Source: Rhodospirillales bacterium RIFCSPLOWO2_12_FULL_67_15
Lineage (GTDB): Bacteria; Pseudomonadota; Alphaproteobacteria; Rhodospirillales; 2-12-FULL-67-15
Assembly (NCBI GenBank): GCA_001830475.1
Contig: MIAC01000266.1
Coordinates: 1,500 to 7,650, forward strand
Direction of reading: 5' to 3'
DNA length: 6,151 nt
Under the pieces are notes generated by a model that did no database searches, had not been told where the DNA came from, and worked only from the letters and a program-made list of their open reading frames with translations. The position numbers were made by a program, and so were the translations under genes. This document shows, in pieces, positions 1-5,320 of this stretch. Each line of letters starts with the position of its first letter. The first letter of the stretch is position 1.

Positions 1-1
1 C

Positions 2-67
2 GAGCCCGCGCTCGATAAAGATGCCGCCTCCGGCGGCGGGCCTCCTCCGACGGCGGCCAAGGCGTGA
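2..67 (+). CDS. C-terminal tail of upstream gene, probably CorC/YbeX-family protein (partial)
   Basis: An open frame enters from the left edge and ends at TGA 65-67. It encodes 21 residues ending in the low-complexity tail DKDAASGGGPPPTAAKA. The tail has no diagnostic motif. The identification as the HlyC/CorC (YbeX) transporter-associated protein rests only on the common ybeZ-ybeY-corC-lnt order in proteobacteria. The stop overlaps the lnt start in a GTGA arrangement (64-67), which suggests one transcript and coupled translation. Another frame at 21 is open for much longer, but it shadows lnt and has no recognisable protein in it. Confidence 0.5.
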   Translation, partial: EPALDKDAASGGGPPPTAAKA

Positions 68-1671
68 TCGCATTACGTTGCCGCGTCGAAGAGCTCTCGG
101 GCTGGCGGCGGCGCGCGGGCGTGTTCGCTCTTGGCGCGCTCGCTACCCTCGCCCTGCCGCCGTTCCACGCGGTCCCGCTGCTCGCCGTCTCCTTTACCGC
201 CCTCGCCTGGTTCGTCTTCGGACCCGGCGGCGTTCGCGCCGCCTTTGCCGCCGGGTGGTGGTTCGGCGCGGGCTTCTTCGCCGCCGGGCTTTACTGGCTC
301 GCCAACGCCCTGCTGGTGGATTGGGCGCGCTTCGGCTGGATGGTGCCGTTCGCGATCGGCGGTCTCGCCGCCGGTCTCGGGCTTTTTCCCGCCGCGGCCT
401 GCGCGCTCGCCCGTGTCGGCGCCGGTCGCGGCGCGGGCGCGATCGCGCGGGTGCTGTGGTTCGCGCTTGCTTTCGTCGCGCTCGAATGGCTGCGCGGGAT
501 GGTGCTGACCGGGTTCCCCTGGAACCTGATCGGCACCGTCTGGACGTTCTCGGATGCCATGATCCAGCCCGCCGCCTGGACCGGCGTGCACGGCCTTTCG
601 CTTGCGACGGTGGTGTTGGCGGCGCTTCCGGCCGCGCTCGGCTGGCGCGAAAGCCGCGATCGCCGCGCCGGGATCGTTGTCGCCGGCGTTATCCTGGGCG
701 GATTGGCGGTTTGGTTCGGCGCCGGCGCGGCCCGCCTTGGGGCGCTTGGGCCCGAGGCCGCGGGCAAGGTCGCGGGCGTAAGGCTCCGCCTCGTCCAGCC
801 CGCCATTCCGCAGAACCTGAAATGGTCGTCTTCCGCCCGCTCCGGCCACGTCGTCAAGCAAGTCGAGATGAGCCGCGCGCCTGGCGCCGCGTCTTCTCCC
901 CCGCCGACCCACGTGATCTGGGCGGAAACGGCGGTGCCGTTCTATCTCGAACGGGACGCGGCTTTGCGCGATTTCATCGCCACCGCGGTGCCCGAAGGCG
1001 GCGCGCTGATTACGGGCGCGCCGCGCGCCTCCGCCCCCGGTGCGAATCCTTTTCGCGTCTGGAACAGCCTGCACGCGCTTCGCCCGGACGGGGCGATCGC
1101 CGCCACCTACGACAAGGCGCATCTGGTTCCCTTCGGCGAATACGTGCCGCTTCGCGCGTGGCTTCCCGGCTGGATCACCAAGATCGCCTATGGCGAGGTC
1201 GACTTCTCGCCCGGCCCCGGCCCGGTCGCGCTGCCGATTCCGGGCGGGCCTCCGGCGAGCCCGCTGATCTGCTACGAGGCGATCTTCGAGGGCCGGGTCG
1301 TGCCCAAGCGGGGCCCGCGTCCCGGCTGGCTGCTGAATCTTACCAACGACGCCTGGTACGGAATTTCGCCCGGCCCCTATCAGCACTTCGCCGCGGCGCG
1401 CCTGCGCGCGGTCGAGGAAGGTCTGCCGCTGGTGCGGGTCGCCAACAACGGCATTTCCGCGATCGTCGATTCGGTCGGGCGCGTGCGCGCCGCGCTCGCG
1501 CTCGGGCGCGAAGGCGTCGTGGACGGCCCGCTTCCGGTCGCGCTCGCGCCGACGTTATTTTCGCATTTCGGAACCTGGAGCACGCCGTTCGCCCTCGCTA
1601 CGCTCGCGCTTGCGCTCGCCCTCGCGCGCTTCGGCCGAAGGAACAAAGCAACGCCCAATCGGACCATATGA
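64..1671 (+). CDS. lnt: Apolipoprotein N-acyltransferase
   Basis: Lnt is an inner-membrane enzyme that transfers an acyl chain from phospholipid to the N-terminal cysteine of apolipoproteins, the last step of lipoprotein maturation. The 535-residue product is near the usual family length. Residues about 19-53, 57-85, 90-115, 125-145 and 155-190 form hydrophobic segments, with another at about 202-222 before the periplasmic domain and one at about 507-527. The conserved GFPWN motif is at 150-154. A nitrilase-like domain spans roughly 240-490. By alignment from memory with the E. coli triad, the catalytic residues are E288 in WAE, K351 in YDKAHLVPFGEY and C403 in LICYEAIF; E359 matches the additional essential glutamate. 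The GTG start at 64 is chosen because it overlaps the upstream stop and leaves a normal N-terminus; AAGG at 59-62 is too close to be a good ribosome binding site, so coupling is likely. No key residue appears to be missing. Confidence 0.96.
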   Translation: MIALRCRVEELSGWRRRAGVFALGALATLALPPFHAVPLLAVSFTALAWFVFGPGGVRAAFAAGWWFGAGFFAAGLYWLANALLVDWARFGWMVPFAIGGLAAGLGLFPAAACALARVGAGRGAGAIARVLWFALAFVALEWLRGMVLTGFPWNLIGTVWTFSDAMIQPAAWTGVHGLSLATVVLAALPAALGWRESRDRRAGIVVAGVILGGLAVWFGAGAARLGALGPEAAGKVAGVRLRLVQPAIPQNLKWSSSARSGHVVKQVEMSRAPGAASSPPPTHVIWAETAVPFYLERDAALRDFIATAVPEGGALITGAPRASAPGANPFRVWNSLHALRPDGAIAATYDKAHLVPFGEYVPLRAWLPGWITKIAYGEVDFSPGPGPVALPIPGGPPASPLICYEAIFEGRVVPKRGPRPGWLLNLTNDAWYGISPGPYQHFAAARLRAVEEGLPLVRVANNGISAIVDSVGRVRAALALGREGVVDGPLPVALAPTLFSHFGTWSTPFALATLALALALARFGRRNKATPNRTI

Positions 1672-1696
1672 AGCGCCTATGGATGTTCGGGTTATC

Positions 1697-1730
1697 TTTG
1701 GCGCAATCCATTGATTGTGATAATGATAAT
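1697..1730 (+). promoter_or_regulatory. Tentative promoter for the XRE regulator gene
   Basis: The 141-bp gap after lnt is markedly richer in A+T than its surroundings. It holds two overlapping GATAAT boxes (1719-1724 and 1725-1730). A weak -35-like TTTGGC lies at 1697-1702, 16 bp from the first box. The -35 match is poor, so the exact promoter is uncertain. An internal promoter here is plausible because the regulator is separated from lnt by this gap. Confidence 0.35.
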
Positions 1731-1734
1731 AGGG

Positions 1735-1760
1735 ATCGCTATTTCACGAATATGAGCGAT
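1735..1760. promoter_or_regulatory. Operator-like inverted repeat upstream of the XRE gene
   Basis: Perfect 6-bp arms ATCGCT (1735-1740) and AGCGAT (1755-1760) enclose a smaller dyad, TTC-AC-GAA (1743-1750). The element sits just downstream of the candidate -10 boxes and 52 bp before the regulator start. That is a suitable place for an autoregulatory operator. No binding data or family consensus supports this; it is inferred from symmetry and position. Confidence 0.3.
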
Positions 1761-1812
1761 GATGGTCGATAACGAGCACTGACGAACGTCGGAATTTTCG
1801 AGTTTCGGAGTC

Positions 1813-2313
1813 ATGATCGGACGCAAGCCAGGACGACCCCGCGGCCGCAAATCCGGCGCCGGCCAGATCGAGAAAGCGGAACGGCTCCCGCCGGGCGTCG
1901 CCAATCCCGTGGATGTCCACGTCGGCCAGCGCGTGCGCTTGCGCCGCACTCTTTTGGGCCTGAGCCAGGAGAGGCTCGGCGCCGCCGTCGGGCTCACTTT
2001 TCAGCAAATCCAGAAATACGAGCGCGGCGCCAATCGCGTCGGCGCCTCGCGGCTCTACGAATTCAGCAAGATTCTCGACGTTCCGGTGTCTTATTTCTTC
2101 GAGGACATGCCGGGCGAGCTTAAAACCCACGCCGGCCGCTTCAAGGCGGGCCTGCGCGACCACGAGCAGGAGGGAATCGAGCGCGATCCCTTGATCAGGC
2201 GCGAGACGCTCGAGCTGGTCCGGGCCTACTACCGCGTTCCGAGCCCGCGCGCCCGCAAGCGCCTGTTCGAACTTACCAAGTCGCTTGCCAAGATGGCCTC
2301 CGACAAAGATTGA
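1813..2313 (+). CDS. XRE-family helix-turn-helix transcriptional regulator with AT-hook-like N-terminus
   Basis: This 166-residue protein carries a Cro/CI-type helix-turn-helix at about residues 37-93. The visible core runs from VGQRVRLRRTLLGLSQERLG into LTFQQIQKYERGANRVG (recognition helix about 61-70) and then LYEFSKILDVPVSYFFEDM. The C-terminal part has ETLELVRAYYR from residue 131 and a basic, helical end; both are typical of a widespread alphaproteobacterial regulator often found next to metK. Targets are unknown to me. The N-terminal tail is unusual: residues 4-13 read RKPGRPRGRK, matching the AT-hook pattern of a GRP core flanked by basic residues. The ATG at 1813 has GGAG at 1807-1810, a short spacing of 2. 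A downstream GTG at 1909 would give a protein starting just before the HTH but has no Shine-Dalgarno, so the longer start is preferred. Confidence 0.88.
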   Translation: MIGRKPGRPRGRKSGAGQIEKAERLPPGVANPVDVHVGQRVRLRRTLLGLSQERLGAAVGLTFQQIQKYERGANRVGASRLYEFSKILDVPVSYFFEDMPGELKTHAGRFKAGLRDHEQEGIERDPLIRRETLELVRAYYRVPSPRARKRLFELTKSLAKMASDKD

Positions 2314-2342
2314 GTTCGCCGGGCGCGCAAGCGCCAACGAAC
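2314..2342 (+). other. Hairpin immediately after the XRE stop codon
   Basis: GTTCG (2314-2318) pairs with CGAAC (2338-2342), and GGCGC (2322-2326) pairs with GCGCC (2331-2335) around a GCAA tetraloop. A small internal loop separates the two stems. The structure begins directly after TGA 2311-2313. No T-tract follows, so it is not a standard intrinsic terminator. It may stabilise the 3' end or assist Rho-dependent termination, but the sequence does not decide this. Confidence 0.4.
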
Positions 2343-2350
2343 ATAGACCC

Positions 2351-2422
2351 GGCGGCCATCGTTGCGCCCGGTTTTTGGTCTGGGCGGCCTGCGCCGCCGG
2401 GCGCCCGGACTTGGGGTCCGGG
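2351..2422. repeat. Imperfect direct duplication with palindromic arms in the XRE-metK gap
   Basis: Two related units lie side by side: 2351-2384 and 2383-2422. Each begins with GGCGGCC, contains GCGCCCGG (2364-2371 and 2401-2408) and ends in a TTGG..CTGGG / TTGG..CCGGG segment. The first GCGCCCGG can also pair with CCGGGCGC (2397-2404), and GGCGGC (2383-2388) can pair with GCCGCC (2393-2398). The block has no convincing coding content. It looks like degenerate repeat DNA in the first half of a 295-bp gap. Confidence 0.4.
2404..2422. repeat. REP-like palindrome
   Basis: CCCGGAC (2404-2410) and GTCCGGG (2416-2422) form a perfect 7-bp stem around TTGGG. It resembles the CCCCGGACTTGATCCGGGG type of interspersed palindrome that I recall from alphaproteobacterial genomes. 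Membership in a genome-wide family cannot be shown from one copy. Confidence 0.4.
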
Positions 2423-2460
2423 AACCGCTCTGTTTTCCTCCTCCCCTCCGGCGCCTTCCC

Positions 2461-2491
2461 TTGACGGCATCGGCGGAGGCTGCCACATAAT
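2461..2491 (+). promoter_or_regulatory. Candidate sigma70-type promoter of metK-trmB
   Basis: TTGACG at 2461-2466 matches five of the six -35 consensus bases. CATAAT at 2486-2491 matches five of the six -10 bases. The spacer is 19 bp, slightly long; reading the -10 as CACATA (2484-2489) would give 17 bp. Transcription would start near 2498, leaving a structured leader of about 110 nt before metK. Confidence 0.6.
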
Positions 2492-2500
2492 CCGCCCGCC

Positions 2501-2533
2501 GCGCCCTCCCCGCGAAAGCGGGGATCGGGGCGC
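2501..2533 (+). repeat. Leader hairpin 1 of metK, with a REP-like core
   Basis: TCCCCGC (2507-2513) and GCGGGGA (2518-2524) pair perfectly around a GAAA tetraloop. The stem is extended by GCGCCC (2501-2506) with GGGCGC (2528-2533) across a 3-nt bulge (2525-2527). The CCCCGCGAAAGCGGGG core is identical to an interspersed palindrome I recall from alphaproteobacteria. It may therefore be a REP-like element captured into the leader rather than a purpose-built regulator. It would start about 3 nt after the predicted transcription start. Confidence 0.5.
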
Positions 2534-2542
2534 ATCGTTTAA

Positions 2543-2592
2543 GGCGCGCGGGGATTCCGTTGTTGGCCCGCCTATCGGCGGGACCGCGCGCC
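2543..2592 (+). promoter_or_regulatory. Structured metK 5' leader element, candidate cis-regulatory RNA
   Basis: A perfect 9-bp closing stem, GGCGCGCGG (2543-2551) with CCGCGCGCC (2584-2592), encloses a 15-nt single-stranded segment (2552-2566). It also encloses a 6-bp hairpin, CCCGCC-TATC-GGCGGG (2567-2582). The closing stem ends 3 nt before the metK Shine-Dalgarno, so its folding could affect ribosome access. In the other direction, CCCTC (2504-2508) in leader hairpin 1 is complementary to the GAGGG of the ribosome binding site. I do not recognise the SAM-II, SAM-III or SAM/SAH consensus in it. Stem formation is visible; ligand sensing is speculation. Confidence 0.45.
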
Positions 2593-2595
2593 GCA

Positions 2596-2600
2596 GAGGG
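2596..2600 (+). promoter_or_regulatory. metK ribosome binding site
   Basis: GAGGG lies 8 nt before the GTG at 2609 and fixes the start of metK. It is 3 nt downstream of the leader stem ending at 2592. Confidence 0.75.
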
Positions 2601-2608
2601 ACTAAAGC

Positions 2609-3805
<1,197 letters not shown>

Positions 3806-4499
3806 CGACACGCGCCTGCGCCTCTATGGCCGGCGCCGCGGGCGCAAGCTGCGCGCCGGCCGTCTCGGGCTGACCGAGACCCTGTTGCCCCGGTTGCGCG
3901 TTCCCCTGGCGCCGGCGGGGGCGCTCGATCCGGCGGCGCTCTTTCCCTTCAAGCCCCGCGAAATCCGCCTCGAGATCGGCTTCGGCGCGGGCGAACATCT
4001 GGCCCACCAGGCCAAGGCCAATCCCGATATCGGCTTCATCGGCTGCGAGGCCTTCGTCAACGGCGTCGCGGCGCTGCTCGCGCGCGTGCGGGCCGAAAAT
4101 CTCGGCAACGTGCGCGTCCTCGACGACGACGTCCGGCTCCTGTTCGGGCTCCTGCCCGAGGCCTCGCTCGACCGCGTCGTCGCGCTTTTTCCCGATCCCT
4201 GGCCGAAGACGCGCCACCATCGCCGCCGGCTGATCCAGCCCGAAACCCTCGACGAGTTCGCCCGCGTCCTGAAAGGCGGCGGCGAGCTCCGCTTTGCCAC
4301 CGACCACATGGGGTACGCCCGCTGGACGCTGCTCGGCTGTCTCGGCCACCCGGCCTTCTCCTGGGCCGCGCGGTCGTCCCGGGATTGGCGCGCGCGGCCG
4401 GGAGATTCCCCGCAAACCCGCTACGAAGCGAAGGCGCATAGGCACGGCCGCGCCTGCGTTTACCTTGTGTTTCAGAGGGTTCCGAGGCCAGGCGAGGGC

Positions 4500-4528
4500 T
4501 TGCCACGTCCCCCCGCCGGGGATATATA
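4500..4528 (+). promoter_or_regulatory. Strong sigma70-type promoter for rimP-nusA within the trmB 3' end
   Basis: TTGCCA (4500-4505) and TATATA (4523-4528) are separated by an optimal 17 bp. The -10 box overlaps the trmB stop codon (TAA 4527-4529). Transcription would start near 4535, giving a leader of about 100 nt before rimP. An A+T-rich box in such GC-rich sequence is notable. Its use is inferred. Confidence 0.62.
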
Positions 4529-4538
4529 AACGCCTGAG

Positions 4539-4558
4539 AACAACAACAAACAAAACTC
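4539..4558 (+). other. G-free A/C-rich tract at the start of the rimP-nusA leader
   Basis: Twenty consecutive bases contain no G: 13 A, 6 C and 1 T, as repeated CAA units. In this GC-rich background the tract stands out. It would lie within the first 25 nt of the transcript and should stay unpaired. Possible roles are a protein-binding site or a ribosome standby region; the sequence alone does not decide. Confidence 0.5.
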
Positions 4559-4582
4559 GTTGGGCCCAGAGGTGCGGGTTTG

Positions 4583-4639
4583 ATGGGGTGGACCGAGAGG
4601 TCCGCCTTTTTTGTTTTCCGGTTGGGATTCGGGGCATGA
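4583..4639 (+). CDS. Possible 18-codon leader ORF ahead of rimP
   Basis: An ATG at 4583 opens a frame encoding MGWTERSAFFVFRLGFGA, ending at TGA 4637-4639. The stop overlaps the rimP ATG (4636-4638) in the ATGA arrangement typical of translational coupling. AGAGG at 4568-4572 is a credible Shine-Dalgarno with 10-nt spacing. The codons run straight through the terminator hairpin (4587-4606), and TTT-TTT is the U-tract itself. A ribosome at this start would cover the 5' arm of the hairpin. The ORF is short enough to arise by chance, and no homologue is known to me, so it is a hypothesis. Confidence 0.35.
   Translation: MGWTERSAFFVFRLGFGA
4587..4612 (+). terminator. Intrinsic terminator in the rimP-nusA leader
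   Basis: GGTGGACC (4587-4594) pairs with GGTCCGCC (4599-4606) around a GAGA loop. The stem has 8 bp including one T-G wobble and is followed directly by six T (4607-4612). This is a canonical Rho-independent terminator. It ends 23 nt before the rimP start, leaving no room for a further promoter, so rimP-nusA transcripts must read through it. It may also limit read-through from metK-trmB. Confidence 0.88.
4624..4627 (+). promoter_or_regulatory. rimP ribosome binding site
   Basis: GGGA lies 8 nt before ATG 4636. This favours 4636 over the in-frame ATG at 4657, which is preceded only by a weak purine run. A second G-run at 4631-4634 is too close to the start to serve. Confidence 0.5.
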
Positions 4640-5247
4640 ACGGCCGCGAAACAGAAATGAATCGGCCCGAGGCGGGCCGGCCCGAAGCGGAGCGGCCCGA
4701 GGCCGGCCGCCTCGATGCGGTCCCCTTCAATGCGGACCGGCTGGGGCGGCTGATCGTGCCGACCCTCGAAGCGATGGGCTTCGCGCTGGTCCGCGTCCTC
4801 GTCTCGGGGCGGCATGCGCCGACCGTTCAGGTAATGGCCGAGCGCTTGGACAGCCAGCCGATGAGCGTCGAGGCTTGCGCCGAGATCAGCCGCGCGCTCT
4901 CGGCCAAGCTCGACGTCGAGGATCCGGTCGCCGGACCCTACACCTTGGAGATCAGCTCGCCGGGGCTGGATCGGCCGCTCGTCAAGGCCGCCGATTTCGA
5001 CCGCTTCGGGGGGCGGACGGCGAAGATCGAGACTCACCGCCCCCGCGACGGGCGACGGCGCTTCCAGGGCCGGCTCGCCGGCGTGAGCGGCGGCGAGGTT
5101 CGGCTGGAAACGCCGGAAGGCCCGGTGACGATCGCCCTCGACGATATCGCGCGGGCGAAACTCATTATCGACGACGCGGTGCTGAAGGAGTCGCTTCGCC
5201 GCGCCCCGGAAGGGGCGCAACATTTAATGCGCGCGTCACGCCGGTAG
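4636..5247 (+). CDS. rimP: Ribosome maturation factor RimP
   Basis: RimP (formerly YhbC/P15a) binds the 30S subunit in the cytoplasm and is needed for its efficient maturation. The product has 203 residues, longer than the E. coli protein of about 150 because of extensions at both ends. After a variable tail, the N-terminal domain starts near LIVPTLEAMGFALVRVLVSG. The signature GPYTLEISSPGLDRPL occupies 100-115 and joins it to the C-terminal SH3-like domain (FDRFGGRTAKIETHRP through VTIALDDIARAKLIID). The tail before the domain holds a threefold RPEAG/RPEAE/RPEAG repeat. ATG 4636 is chosen for its ribosome binding site and the ATGA overlap with a possible leader ORF; ATG 4657 is the alternative. 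The frame is open far upstream into trmB, but that stretch is not RimP-like. It precedes nusA by 73 bp, the conserved rimP-nusA order. Confidence 0.95.
   Translation: MNGRETEMNRPEAGRPEAERPEAGRLDAVPFNADRLGRLIVPTLEAMGFALVRVLVSGRHAPTVQVMAERLDSQPMSVEACAEISRALSAKLDVEDPVAGPYTLEISSPGLDRPLVKAADFDRFGGRTAKIETHRPRDGRRRFQGRLAGVSGGEVRLETPEGPVTIALDDIARAKLIIDDAVLKESLRRAPEGAQHLMRASRR
4663..4707. repeat. Three 15-bp tandem repeats at the 5' end of rimP
   Basis: Units at 4663-4677, 4678-4692 and 4693-4707 all begin CGGCCCGA and encode RPEAG, RPEAE and RPEAG. They differ at a few positions. In-frame units of this type can expand or contract by slippage without breaking the gene. They lie in the variable tail ahead of the RimP domain. 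Confidence 0.75.
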
Positions 5248-5320
5248 GCGTGCACTCGCACGACGATTCGCCCGCGCGAAGCGAACCCCGCGGACCGCAA
5301 CAGGAAACGAGGATAGGACG
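5248..5320 (+). other. rimP-nusA intergenic spacer with two small hairpins
   Basis: CGTGC (5249-5253) pairs with GCACG (5258-5262), and TTCGC (5267-5271) pairs with GCGAA (5276-5280). Neither is followed by a T-tract, and I see no promoter. The spacer is therefore most likely transcribed through within the operon. It ends in the nusA ribosome binding site GAGGA at 5309-5313, 7 nt before ATG 5321. Confidence 0.4.

Noticed and set aside
21..1772. Long + strand open frame overlapping lnt
   Set aside because: Arginine-rich, low-complexity translation with no family motif; it is the shadow frame of the clear lnt gene in GC-rich DNA.
1752..1782. Very short ORFs (MSDDGR and MMVDNEH) upstream of the XRE gene
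   Set aside because: Neither has a Shine-Dalgarno sequence, both are under ten codons, and neither overlaps or couples to the regulator start.
2498..2608. Known SAM-II, SAM-III or SAM/SAH riboswitch upstream of metK
   Set aside because: I looked for the conserved cores I remember, such as the AACGGCUUCCUGGC segment of SAM/SAH and the SAM-II pseudoknot segments, and did not find them. The structured leader is kept as an unclassified candidate.
4561..4568. Palindrome TGGGCCCA as an operator or antiterminator
   Set aside because: Only 8 bp and self-complementary by composition; its best pairing with the terminator's upstream flank is about 4 bp (CCCA with TGGG at 4584-4587), too weak to claim.
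4559..4600. tRNA gene before rimP, as with metY in E. coli
   Set aside because: GCGGGTTTGAT faintly recalls a T-loop, but no acceptor stem, anticodon arm or CCA-end arrangement can be drawn.
4294..4635. Upstream extension of the rimP frame into trmB
   Set aside because: The frame is open by chance. The translation before 4636 is not RimP-like, crosses the terminator, and the in-frame GTG 4588 lies within the hairpin with no good ribosome binding site.
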